The position numbers and the translations under genes were made by a program. A stretch of DNA of 64,000 nt from Pontibacillus chungwhensis BH030062 (GTDB lineage Bacteria; Bacillota; Bacilli; Bacillales; BH030062): NCBI RefSeq assembly GCF_000770675.1, contig NZ_AVBG01000009.1, forward strand, positions 1 to 64,000, given 5' to 3'. Every line of letters starts with the position of its first letter. The stretch's first letter is position 1. Positions 37,393 through 45,676 of this stretch are shown one piece after another. The notes under the pieces were generated by a model. That model was not told the origin of the DNA. It did not search any database and saw only the letters and a list, made by a program, of their open reading frames with translations.

Positions 37393-37430
37393 ATGGAAAG
37401 GGTATGCTTATGAACGAAGGAGTGGAAAAC

Positions 37431-40067
37431 ATGACAAACAAACTGGTTCTTATTGATGGAAACAGTATAGCGTACCGAGCTTTTTTTGCTCTGCCGTTAT
37501 TAAATAATGACAAAGGTGTACATACAAACGCCGTATACGGGTTTACCACTATGCTATTGAAGATCTTAGAAGAAGAAAAACCATCTCATATGCTTGTGGC
37601 CTTTGATGCAGGGAAAACGACCTTTCGTCATAAGACATATGAAGAATATAAAGGAGGGCGTCAAAAGACTCCTCCGGAGCTTTCAGAGCAGTTCTCTCTT
37701 TTAAGAGAGTTGTTAGATAACTTCGAGATTAAACATTACGAGCTTAATCAATATGAAGCAGATGATATTATTGGGACTTTTGCCAGAAAAGGTGAGCAAG
37801 AGAACTTTGAAGTTAAAGTCATTAGCGGTGACCGAGATTTACTGCAGTTAGTTTCTGATCAGGTTTCTGTCGCGTTAACGAAGAAAGGCATTACAAATGT
37901 AGAAACCTATACTCCTTCTTTCTTAGAAGAGAAAATGGAGGTTCGCGCTGATCAGATTATAGATCTAAAAGCCTTAATGGGAGATAGTTCAGATAATATC
38001 CCAGGGGTTCCAGGCGTCGGTGAAAAGACAGCTGTGAAATTACTTAAGCAGTTTGAGACATTGTCAAACGTCTATGAAGGTATCGAAGATGTGAGCGGGA
38101 AAAAGCTAAAGGAAAAGCTTGAAACAAATAAAGACAATGCCTTCATGAGTCAGCAATTAGTTACCATTAACGTTGAAACGCCTGTAGAGATTGGTCTTGA
38201 AGACGTGGTTTATAAAGGGTATGAGTACCCTAAGGTTAGCGCATTTTTCCGTGACCTTGGATTCCAATCACTTATTAGCCGCATTGGAGGAGAAGAAGAG
38301 TCTGAACAAGTACAAGTTGCCCTTCCAGAATTAAAGGTCGAGGTTCTTGACGAAGTTACGGACAAACATGTGCATGCCTCTTCCGCACTCGTAGTAGAAA
38401 TGTTAGGTGATAATTATCATACAGCTGATATTGAAGGAATTGGCTTAGTTCATGATAATGGAACTTATTTTATACCTAAAGATGTAGCCTTAGAGTCAAG
38501 TGTATTTAGAGATTGGGCTGAAGATCGTCAAAATAAAAAAGCTGTTTTTGATGCTAAGAAAACATATGTAGCTCTTAAACGCCATGGTATTGAAGTGAGT
38601 GGAATTGACTTTGATATGTTGCTGGCATCTTACTTAACAAACCCAAGTGAAAACCACCATGATATACCATCGATAAGTCATCGCATGGGGTATAAAGGAA
38701 TCGCGTTTGATGAAGAGGTATATGGTAAAGGTGCAAAGATGAAAGTTCCAGAAGAAGTGAATGATTTAGCAAGTCATGTAGCCCGCAAAGCGAACATGTT
38801 ATTTGAGTTGAAGCCAGAGATGGAAGAACAATTAAAAGAAAATCAGCAATGGGAGCTGTATGATGAGTTAGAGATGCCACTTGCTCTAATACTAGGCGAA
38901 ATGGAACATACGGGAGTTAAAGTTGATGTGGACCGTCTGAAAGAAATGGGTACAGAGCTTGAGGAACGACTTAATCAGCTTGAATCTGAAATTCATGAAC
39001 TGGCTGGTGAATCCTTCAATTTGAATTCTCCTAAGCAACTTGGGCCCATATTGTTTGAGAAATTAGAACTTCCTGTAATTAAAAAAACAAAAACGGGCTA
39101 CTCTACTTCAGCTGATGTGTTAGAGCAACTGAGTGATCAACATGAGATCATTCCTAAGCTCTTATTGTACCGTCAATTAGGCAAATTGAACTCTACTTAT
39201 ATTGAAGGACTTTTAAAAGTTGTTCATGAAGATGATATGATCCATACTCGTTTTAACCAAGCTTTAACTCAAACAGGTCGCTTAAGTTCAACAGAACCTA
39301 ACTTGCAAAACATTCCGATCCGTCTTGAAGAGGGCAGAAAGATCAGACAAGCGTTCATCCCATCGAAAGAAGGATGGTATATTTTTGCGGCGGACTACTC
39401 TCAAATTGAACTGCGTGTATTGGCTCACATTGCTGCAGATGAAAAACTGATCAAAGCCTTCAATGAGAATGAGGACATTCACACTCAAACGGCTATGGAT
39501 GTATTCCATGTGGAAAAAGATGAAGTAACGGATCAAATGAGAAGACAAGCCAAAGCGGTTAACTTCGGTATTGTATATGGGATTAGTGAATATGGGTTGT
39601 CTCAAAGTCTTGGGATTAGTAGGAAAGAAGCAAAGCAATTCATTGAGCGTTATTTAGATAGTTATCCTGGTGTGAAGGAATATATGGATGAAGTTGTACA
39701 GGAGGCAAAACAAAAAGGGTATGTTTCAACCCTCATGAACCGTAGACGCTATTTACCTGATATTACAAGTCGTAATTTCAATAGTAGAAGCTTCGCTGAA
39801 CGAACAGCGATGAATACGCCAATTCAAGGTTCAGCAGCTGATATTATTAAGAAAGCAATGGTTGATTTGCATCACCGTTTAGCTGACGAAGATTTAGAGG
39901 CTACGGTTCTTCTGCAAGTGCATGATGAACTTATTCTAGAGGCTCCTGAGGAAGAGCTTGAAAAGCTTGAAAAAATTGTTGCGGAAGTGATGCAAAATAC
40001 CGTCAATCTTGACGTGCCGCTTCTTGTTGATTCTGCTAAAGGATCAACTTGGTATGATGCTAAATAA
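37431..40067 (+). CDS. polA: DNA polymerase I
   Basis: An 878-residue A-family polymerase. 5'-3' exonuclease domain in 1-290 (LIDGNSIAYRAFFALP, DDIIGTFA, GDSSDNIPGVPGVGEKTA); a 3'-5' exonuclease-like middle domain (about 300-470) without the DxE metal residues, as in other Bacillus PolA proteins; polymerase domain (about 500-878) with DYSQIELRVLAH, RRQAKAVNFGIVYG and the catalytic QVHDE motif. It processes Okazaki fragments and repairs gaps. ATG at 37431 follows GGAG; an ATG at 37404 would add nine residues. Confidence 0.96.
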   Translation: MTNKLVLIDGNSIAYRAFFALPLLNNDKGVHTNAVYGFTTMLLKILEEEKPSHMLVAFDAGKTTFRHKTYEEYKGGRQKTPPELSEQFSLLRELLDNFEIKHYELNQYEADDIIGTFARKGEQENFEVKVISGDRDLLQLVSDQVSVALTKKGITNVETYTPSFLEEKMEVRADQIIDLKALMGDSSDNIPGVPGVGEKTAVKLLKQFETLSNVYEGIEDVSGKKLKEKLETNKDNAFMSQQLVTINVETPVEIGLEDVVYKGYEYPKVSAFFRDLGFQSLISRIGGEEESEQVQVALPELKVEVLDEVTDKHVHASSALVVEMLGDNYHTADIEGIGLVHDNGTYFIPKDVALESSVFRDWAEDRQNKKAVFDAKKTYVALKRHGIEVSGIDFDMLLASYLTNPSENHHDIPSISHRMGYKGIAFDEEVYGKGAKMKVPEEVNDLASHVARKANMLFELKPEMEEQLKENQQWELYDELEMPLALILGEMEHTGVKVDVDRLKEMGTELEERLNQLESEIHELAGESFNLNSPKQLGPILFEKLELPVIKKTKTGYSTSADVLEQLSDQHEIIPKLLLYRQLGKLNSTYIEGLLKVVHEDDMIHTRFNQALTQTGRLSSTEPNLQNIPIRLEEGRKIRQAFIPSKEGWYIFAADYSQIELRVLAHIAADEKLIKAFNENEDIHTQTAMDVFHVEKDEVTDQMRRQAKAVNFGIVYGISEYGLSQSLGISRKEAKQFIERYLDSYPGVKEYMDEVVQEAKQKGYVSTLMNRRRYLPDITSRNFNSRSFAERTAMNTPIQGSAADIIKKAMVDLHHRLADEDLEATVLLQVHDELILEAPEEELEKLEKIVAEVMQNTVNLDVPLLVDSAKGSTWYDAK

Positions 40068-40081
40068 AGGGGTGAAACGTG

Positions 40082-40909
40082 TTGCCTGAGTTACCAGAGG
40101 TCGAAACAATCAAGAAAACATTACAACATCTTGTAACTGAGAAAACGATAAAAGAGACAGATGTGTTTTGGGAGAACATTATCCAGCGCCCGAGAGATCC
40201 GGAAGAATTCAAAGCGCTTCTGAAAGGGCAAACCATCCATGAGTTGAAACGTCGCGGGAAGTTTTTGTTGTTTTATTTAGATACACACGTGATGATTTCT
40301 CACTTAAGAATGGAAGGAAAGTATGGAGTTTTTCAAAGTGGCGATGAGATCGCAAAACATACACATGTTATTTTTCGTTTTACAGATGGAACTGAACTTC
40401 GATATCAAGATGTAAGGAAGTTTGGGACCATGCACATCTATCCAATTGGAGAAGAATTCAAAGGAGCTCCTTTAGATCAGCTTGGACCTGAACCCTTTGA
40501 TCCATTATTCACTCCAGATCACTTATACAATAAGCTGAAGAAAACGTCCCGGCATGTAAAAACCGCCCTATTAGACCAAATGATCGTCACAGGTCTTGGG
40601 AACATATATGTAGATGAAGCGTTACATCGTTCCTTAATCCACCCTGAAAGAAAGGGGAAGGATATCACGAAGTCAGATGCCGTTCGTCTACATGGTGAAA
40701 TTGTTTCCACGCTTCAAGAAGCTGTGGAACAGGGAGGAACGACTATTCGATCTTATGTGAACACACAAGGTCAAATTGGAATGTTTCAACAGCGCCTGAA
40801 AGTTTACGGCCGTCAAGACGAGGCATGTGAAAGCTGTGGAACAATCATTACAAAAACAAAAGTGGGGGGGAGAGGAACTCATTTCTGCCTCAAATGCCAG
40901 CCTGAGTAA
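40082..40909 (+). CDS. mutM: Formamidopyrimidine-DNA glycosylase
   Basis: A 275-residue Fpg/MutM base-excision enzyme that removes 8-oxoguanine and FaPy lesions and nicks the strand. The TTG at 40082 is chosen since it gives the obligatory N-terminal Pro2-Glu3 nucleophile pair (PELPEVET) and has AAGGGGTG before it; a GTG one codon earlier would destroy this. The C-terminal zinc finger has its four cysteines (CESC, CLKC). It follows polA by 14 bases, an operon shared with most Bacilli. Confidence 0.96.
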   Translation: MPELPEVETIKKTLQHLVTEKTIKETDVFWENIIQRPRDPEEFKALLKGQTIHELKRRGKFLLFYLDTHVMISHLRMEGKYGVFQSGDEIAKHTHVIFRFTDGTELRYQDVRKFGTMHIYPIGEEFKGAPLDQLGPEPFDPLFTPDHLYNKLKKTSRHVKTALLDQMIVTGLGNIYVDEALHRSLIHPERKGKDITKSDAVRLHGEIVSTLQEAVEQGGTTIRSYVNTQGQIGMFQQRLKVYGRQDEACESCGTIITKTKVGGRGTHFCLKCQPE

Positions 40910-40987
40910 ATCCCTTGTCTGACAGTAACAGCGGGTAGGCTCCTTTCATATACTAAGCGTAAATATGAGAGAAGGAGCTTACCGGCT

Positions 40988-41626
40988 ATGGCACCATTCA
41001 CTACCCTCATCCTACTTGCTTTTGCAGTAAGTTTAGATAGTTTTACGGTTGGATTTACTTATGGACTAAGGAAGATGGGGCTTTCTTTACGAGCCATTGG
41101 AGTTATTGCGATGGTTTCGGCTGTTTCATTCTTTCTGTCTATGATGATTGGGAACATGATTGCTCATTTTCTCTCTCCTCACATTACCGAAATGTTTGGC
41201 GGGGGGATATTGATCGCTATTGGAATATGGGTGCTTTATCAGTTTTTTAGAACGGAAAAACCTACAGAAACAAAAGATCCCTCTTCATATCTATTTAATT
41301 TGGAGATTAAATCTCTTGGGATCGTCATTCAAATTTTACGAAAACCGATGAGCGCTGATATTGATCAGTCGGGTTCCATTAATGGTATTGAAGCATTTCT
41401 GCTCGGGATCGCCCTTTCCCTTGATGCTTTAGGCGCCGGGATTGGCGCAGCCATGTTTGGTTTCTCTCCGCTGACAACAGCTTTACTTATTGCGTTCATG
41501 AGTAGTTTCTTTCTTTGGATCGGGTTAAAAAGTGGTTACTGGTTATCTTACTTTAAATGGATTCAACGGTTAACCTTTTTGCCAGGACTCTTATTGATTG
41601 TGATTGGAATGTTGAAATTTACGTAG
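40988..41626 (+). CDS. ytaF: YtaF sporulation membrane protein (MntP-like fold)
   Basis: A 212-residue membrane protein with six helices arranged as two repeats, each starting with a SLDSF/SLDAL-type motif (AVSLDSFTVGFTYG near 14 and ALSLDALGAGIGAAM near 140). This is the signature of the MntP manganese-efflux superfamily and of YtaF. In Bacillus it is linked to sporulation; metal transport is plausible but unproved. AGAAGGAGC precedes the ATG. It lies between mutM and coaE, the usual location. Confidence 0.88.
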   Translation: MAPFTTLILLAFAVSLDSFTVGFTYGLRKMGLSLRAIGVIAMVSAVSFFLSMMIGNMIAHFLSPHITEMFGGGILIAIGIWVLYQFFRTEKPTETKDPSSYLFNLEIKSLGIVIQILRKPMSADIDQSGSINGIEAFLLGIALSLDALGAGIGAAMFGFSPLTTALLIAFMSSFFLWIGLKSGYWLSYFKWIQRLTFLPGLLLIVIGMLKFT

Positions 41627-41639
41627 TAGGAGGCTTTTA

Positions 41640-42242
41640 ATGGGTGTCGTAATAGGATTAACAGGTAGCATTGCAACAGGGAAAAGTACAGTATCATTAA
41701 TGTTTGATGATTATGGGATTCCTGTAGTAGATGCTGATAAATTATCTCGCGAGGTCGTGAAACCAGGCCGCGATGCTTATAATCAAATTGTAAGCGTTTT
41801 TGGTGAAGGGATTTTAAGAGAAGATCACACACTAGATCGAAAAGCACTTGGAGAAATTGTTTTTAATAATGACGAAAAGAGAAAGCAGCTCAATGAAATC
41901 GTACACCCTGCTGTGCGTTCAGAGATGGTCCGAGAGCGTGATCAATATTTAATGCAAGGGGACAAGGCGGTTGTATTAGATATCCCATTATTATTTGAGA
42001 GCCAGTTAACGGATTACGTAGATAAAACTCTCGTTGTTGCCGTAGACGAAGAGGTTCAACTCAAGCGTTTAATGGAACGGGATGGAAGCACAAAAGAAGA
42101 AGCACTTAGTCGCATTCGCTCTCAGATCTCAATTACTGAAAAGTCCCGGATGGCTGATGAAGTAATTGATAACAATGGATCCAAGAAAGAAACCTATGAT
42201 CAACTCGATGCTATACTTCGGAAGTGGGAAATCCTACCGTAA
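41640..42242 (+). CDS. coaE: Dephospho-CoA kinase
   Basis: A 200-residue P-loop kinase that adds the 3' phosphate in the last step of CoA synthesis. Walker A GSIATGKST is at 9-17; VVDADKLSREVV and VVLDIPLLFES are the family's substrate and lid motifs. TAGGAGG precedes the ATG, 13 bases after ytaF, so it is in the polA-mutM-ytaF-coaE operon, ended by a clear terminator. Confidence 0.96.
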   Translation: MGVVIGLTGSIATGKSTVSLMFDDYGIPVVDADKLSREVVKPGRDAYNQIVSVFGEGILREDHTLDRKALGEIVFNNDEKRKQLNEIVHPAVRSEMVRERDQYLMQGDKAVVLDIPLLFESQLTDYVDKTLVVAVDEEVQLKRLMERDGSTKEEALSRIRSQISITEKSRMADEVIDNNGSKKETYDQLDAILRKWEILP

Positions 42243-42248
42243 TAGACA

Positions 42249-42286
42249 GAGGCTGCTCTTACCACAAGAGCAGCCTTATTTTTATT
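42249..42286 (+). terminator. Terminator of polA-mutM-ytaF-coaE operon
   Basis: AGGCTGCTCTT pairs with AAGAGCAGCCT around a 5-base loop, followed by TATTTTTATT. Confidence 0.9.
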
Positions 42287-42318
42287 GGAGTAACTTGGTA
42301 TTCCACAATCGCCGGAAG

Positions 42319-42480
42319 ATCCGAAGATGAGATATTTTAGCAGGAGAGAGCCGTTACGTTTGATGAGTGGGTGGGCTTGCTCGGGGACAACTCGCTTTCC
42401 TGCGGGGAGCTGGGAAGCGAGTGGTTTCCAGGCCCGCCTTACACTCAACTAAAGCAAACGGAAACATCCTCAGCTTCGAG
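42319..42480 (+). repeat. Composite palindromic repeat, copy 3 (PAL-3), internally deleted
   Basis: The left end and first half of arm A (to about 42417) are almost identical to PAL-4 at 48203-48250. They are fused directly to the last part of an arm B (GAGTGGTTTCCAGGCCCGCC) and the right end CTCAGCTTCGAG. The linker and both inner half-arms are missing, so this is a deletion derivative. The gap after it, up to gapB, contains the CcpN-like site and no gene. Confidence 0.8.
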
Positions 42481-42600
42481 TTTTCAAGCTACCTAGTAAT
42501 CTATAAACAGCACATTAGCTTTCATTGAATGAGGAATCGATGCATATATTACAATAAAGTTTGGAAAAAAACCACAATCTACTCCCTAGGATTCCTTTAT

Positions 42601-42611
42601 TGTGTTATACT
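42601..42611. promoter_or_regulatory. CcpN-like repressor site over gapB -10
   Basis: TGTGTTATACT fits all positions of the published CcpN consensus TRTGHYATAYW and overlaps a TATACT -10 element (42606-42611). CcpN represses gapB under glycolytic conditions in B. subtilis. Confidence 0.65.
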
Positions 42612-42662
42612 AATCATGCGAAATATCAATAAAGTGTATCATAAATGAGAGGGGTATGCAGA

Positions 42663-43694
42663 ATGAAGTCACGCGTTGCTATTAATGGTTTTGGTCGAAT
42701 TGGTCGAATGGTGTTTCGCCAAGCGATTTTAGATAAGCAGGTAGAGGTTGTTGCTATCAATGCCAGCTACCCTCCCGAAACGCTAGCTCATTTAATTAAG
42801 TACGATAGTGTTCATGGTCATTTTCAAGGTGAAGTGAAAGCGCTTGAAGATGGGATTGAAATAGATGGGAAAAAGGTTCATTTGTTTGCTTCGAGAGACC
42901 CTAAGCAACTTCCTTGGAAAGAACATGAAGTGGATATTGTTATTGAAGCTACAGGGAAGTTTAAGACTAAAGAGACAGCGGGGCAGCATATTGAAGCGGG
43001 GGCTAAGAAAGTTGTCATTACAGCTCCAGGGAAAGAAGTGGATGCGACCATTGTTATGGGCGTAAATGAGAGCGTTTACATCGATGAAGAGCATGACGTT
43101 ATCTCTAATGCTTCTTGTACAACAAATTGTTTAGCTCCTGTAGTTAAGGTGTTAGACGAACAGTTTGGTATTGAGAACGGACTAATGACAACGGTTCATG
43201 CTTTTACAAATGATCAGAAGAACTTAGATAATCCTCATAAAGACCTTAGACGCGCAAGGGGCTGTACACAATCTATTATTCCGACTTCAACAGGAGCTGC
43301 TAAGGCATTAGGTGAAGTAATCCCTCATCTAAATGGGAAAATGCATGGTATGGCGCTGCGAGTACCTACACCGAATGTTTCTCTAGTAGATTTGGTTGTA
43401 GACGTAAAACGTGATGTATCTGCAGATCAAATCAATCAGGCATTCATGCATGCTTCTAAGAATGATTTGAAAGGTATTCTTCAATACTCTGATGAACCAC
43501 TCGTATCTGTTGATTACACTACATCTGAATACTCCTCTATTATAGATGGTCTTTCTACAATCGTAATGGATGACCGTAAAGTGAAAGTTTTGGCTTGGTA
43601 CGACAATGAATGGGGCTATTCGAAACGTGTGCTGGATCTTGTTAAATTTGTAGGAACTCACTTAGCTGCACGTGAAGAAGCCCGAGTTTCTTGA
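42663..43694 (+). CDS. gapB: NADP-dependent glyceraldehyde-3-phosphate dehydrogenase, gluconeogenic
   Basis: A 343-residue GAPDH. Rossmann motif INGFGRIGRM, catalytic Cys152 in ASCTTNCLAP and the WYDNEWGYS C-terminal motif are present. The residues after the second strand (NASYPPETLAHLIKYDSVHG, lacking the acidic residue of NAD-specific GapA) and its position after coaE identify the gluconeogenic, NADP-preferring GapB. ATG at 42663 follows GAGAGGGG. The promoter carries a CcpN-like site. The next gene is speD. Confidence 0.93.
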   Translation: MKSRVAINGFGRIGRMVFRQAILDKQVEVVAINASYPPETLAHLIKYDSVHGHFQGEVKALEDGIEIDGKKVHLFASRDPKQLPWKEHEVDIVIEATGKFKTKETAGQHIEAGAKKVVITAPGKEVDATIVMGVNESVYIDEEHDVISNASCTTNCLAPVVKVLDEQFGIENGLMTTVHAFTNDQKNLDNPHKDLRRARGCTQSIIPTSTGAAKALGEVIPHLNGKMHGMALRVPTPNVSLVDLVVDVKRDVSADQINQAFMHASKNDLKGILQYSDEPLVSVDYTTSEYSSIIDGLSTIVMDDRKVKVLAWYDNEWGYSKRVLDLVKFVGTHLAAREEARVS

Positions 43695-43796
43695 AAGTCT
43701 GAAGAAGTAAATTAATTGGATAATCCCCCATTGATGTTTTATACTACTAACAAAGCTTTGACAACCACACCCTATATATGTGAGCAAAAAAACTTA

Positions 43797-43825
43797 TTGC
43801 AAAATATAGGGAAACACTATATACT
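43797..43825 (+). promoter_or_regulatory. Sigma-A promoter of speD
   Basis: TTGCAA (43797-43802), 17 bases, TATACT (43820-43825). This implies a ~130-base leader before the speD start. Confidence 0.65.
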
Positions 43826-43831
43826 AACTTT

Positions 43832-43964
43832 TGAACTTCTGAAATACCGACGAACCTATGACTGCTTAAAGGGTTAGGACCTCTTAGGACTAACTTGCCC
43901 CCGTGGTAGTGCATAAGCTTGACGTTTAGAAGTAAACTTTTTTGGTTTTAAAGGGGGACTACCG
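43832..43964 (+). promoter_or_regulatory. Structured speD leader with possible SD sequestration
   Basis: A long 5' leader holding GTTAG/CTAAC (about 43873-43894), CCCCC at 43898-43902 that can pair with the GGGGG of the ribosome site (43953-43957), and GTTTA/TAAAC followed by six Ts (about 43924-43943), which resembles a small terminator. The CCCCC and the downstream hairpin could act as alternative switches. I cannot assign a known riboswitch class. Confidence 0.45.
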
Positions 43965-44342
43965 ATGGACACAATGGGTAGACATGTAATTGCAGAACTT
44001 TGGGATTGTAATACAGAAAAGCTAAACGATATGACAATGATTGAACAAATTTTCGTAGATGCTGCTCTAAAAGCAGGTGCGGAAGTTCGAGAAGTTGCTT
44101 TTCACAAATTTGCACCACACGGCGTAAGTGGCGTCGTAATTATTTCTGAATCTCACTTAACCATTCACAGTTTTCCAGAACATGGCTATGCAAGTATTGA
44201 CGTTTACACGTGCGGGGATCGTATTGACCCTAATGTAGCAGCGCAATATATTGCACAATCACTAGAAGCTAAAACACAAGAAACGGTTGAAGTCCCGAGA
44301 GGTATGGGACCTGTAGAAGTCAAGAAATTCAACGTACTCTAA
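43965..44342 (+). CDS. speD: S-adenosylmethionine decarboxylase proenzyme
   Basis: A 125-residue class 1B AdoMet decarboxylase. It self-cleaves between Glu62 and Ser63 ([10 protein letters not shown]) to create the pyruvoyl cofactor; processing/catalytic His68 and Cys83 are present. It makes decarboxylated SAM, the aminopropyl donor for spermidine, and so feeds the spermidine synthase-like enzyme at 7.3-8.9 kb. AAAGGGGGA precedes the ATG. The long structured leader suggests post-transcriptional control. Confidence 0.96.
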   Translation: MDTMGRHVIAELWDCNTEKLNDMTMIEQIFVDAALKAGAEVREVAFHKFAPHGVSGVVIISESHLTIHSFPEHGYASIDVYTCGDRIDPNVAAQYIAQSLEAKTQETVEVPRGMGPVEVKKFNVL

Positions 44343-44355
44343 AATAAATGTTCGA

Positions 44356-44392
44356 AAGAAAGTACTCTTGTGAAGAGTGCTTTCTTTTTTAT
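44356..44392 (+). terminator. Terminator after speD
   Basis: AAAGAAAGTACTCTT pairs with AAGAGTGCTTTCTTT with one G-T pair, then a T-run. The following gap to 44636 shows only a promoter-like TTTAAC-N16-TATAAT at 44590-44617. Confidence 0.9.
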
Positions 44393-44636
44393 TTCTTTTG
44401 AAAAAAGTCAATTTGGTCTATTTGCAATATTGAAAGGAATAATACTTATCGTTACACAGCTAGTTTAAAACCATTTCTACAGAATATTTCAGATTTCTTA
44501 TTAGGTAAAGGAATGAGAGTAGAGCCCTTCTCAGCACAATTATTGAGGTATTAATAAAGAAAAAGTGAAATTCTTGACAGAAGTGTGTATTTAACCTTTT
44601 AGATTTTTTGATATAATAGATTAGAGGTGGACGAAT

Positions 44637-45038
44637 ATGAATATTAAACAATGGTTTTCAACATATTTTACGAATCATGCCGAAACAAGTGAAGCACACT
44701 GGAATGAAGCACTTCGAACGCACTACTTTAAAACAACAAAAGATAAAGCTTTTCCTCAGTTAGAGGATTATTATAACAATTCAAGTAAATATAAATTGGT
44801 CTCATCTTCTATTGAACATGGTGAGATGAGCTTGCAAACGGTGAAAGGAAAGAAAGCATTTATCGTCGTTAGTATAGTAATGGTACAACCGTATAGAACG
44901 GCGGTTGACTATTCTGTTACCACGGAATCTGCTTTACCGTTTGACTTCGGACATAGCCATAAGTTAATCCAAAGGCAACATGAAGAAATTAAGGGAATCC
45001 TTCCGTTTTTGGAAACGGGTATGGCTCATAAAATGTAG
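44637..45038 (+). CDS. Conserved hypothetical cytosolic protein
   Basis: A 133-residue soluble protein without signal or membrane segment. It opens with an aromatic helix ([10 protein letters not shown]) and has a beta-rich middle ([35 protein letters not shown]). I recognise no motif. AGAGGTGG precedes the ATG, and a TTTAAC/TATAAT promoter lies just before it. It is followed by nrdR after 23 bases, so it is probably the first gene of the nrdR-dnaB-dnaI unit. Similar proteins are annotated only as cytosolic in related bacilli, from memory. Confidence 0.7.
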   Translation: MNIKQWFSTYFTNHAETSEAHWNEALRTHYFKTTKDKAFPQLEDYYNNSSKYKLVSSSIEHGEMSLQTVKGKKAFIVVSIVMVQPYRTAVDYSVTTESALPFDFGHSHKLIQRQHEEIKGILPFLETGMAHKM

Positions 45039-45061
45039 AAAAATGTGGAGTTGATTTATCT

Positions 45062-45526
45062 GTGAAATGTCCTAATTGTAATTATAAGAGCACTAGGGTG
45101 TTGGACTCGCGGCCAGTCGAAGAGGGTAAATCGATTCGACGCAGGCGGGAATGTGAAGAGTGCCACTTTCGTTTTACAACGTTTGAAAGAATTGAAGAAG
45201 TCCCTCTGATCGTTGTCAAAAAAGAAGGCACTCGTGAAGAATTTAGTCGAGAGAAGTTGATGAGAGGTCTGATTCGGGCTTGTGAGAAACGACCTGTTGC
45301 GGTTGATGAACTAGAGACGATTGCCATGGAAATTGAACGGGAATTAAGGAACCGTGGCGTTTCTGAGGTTAATAGCAAGGAAATAGGAGAAATGGTGATG
45401 GATAGGCTTGCGCATATTGATGAAGTCGCGTATGTCCGCTTCGCTTCAGTTTATAGACAGTTTAAGGATATAAATGTCTTTCTTGATGAATTAAAAGATT
45501 TGATTAAACAAGATCCAGAAGGGTAA
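45062..45526 (+). CDS. nrdR: Transcriptional repressor NrdR
   Basis: A 154-residue repressor of ribonucleotide reductase genes. N-terminal zinc ribbon with Cys3, Cys6, Cys31 and Cys34, the basic RRRRE stretch between, and an ATP-cone domain (about 48-138, [19 protein letters not shown]) that senses ATP/dATP. GTG start; GTGGAG lies about 11 bases upstream. In B. subtilis it is ytcG/nrdR, also directly ahead of dnaB. Confidence 0.95.
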   Translation: MKCPNCNYKSTRVLDSRPVEEGKSIRRRRECEECHFRFTTFERIEEVPLIVVKKEGTREEFSREKLMRGLIRACEKRPVAVDELETIAMEIERELRNRGVSEVNSKEIGEMVMDRLAHIDEVAYVRFASVYRQFKDINVFLDELKDLIKQDPEG

Positions 45527-45676
45527 TAGAATAGGGCCGGTTGGCTCTTTTCTTTTTATAGGAGCACAATCAATGTATACTTGGAAGAATATGACCGAAT
45601 AGATGCAGGTTTATCTATTTCCTTTCGTAATAGAATAGAGCCATTACACCAAGAATATGAGGAAGGAGGGAGTTTA

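Noticed and set aside
42792-43094. Antisense frame in gapB (and many similar ones in citZ, icd, pyk, thrS)
   Set aside because: Shadows of strongly codon-biased genes, with no ribosome sites or independent signals.
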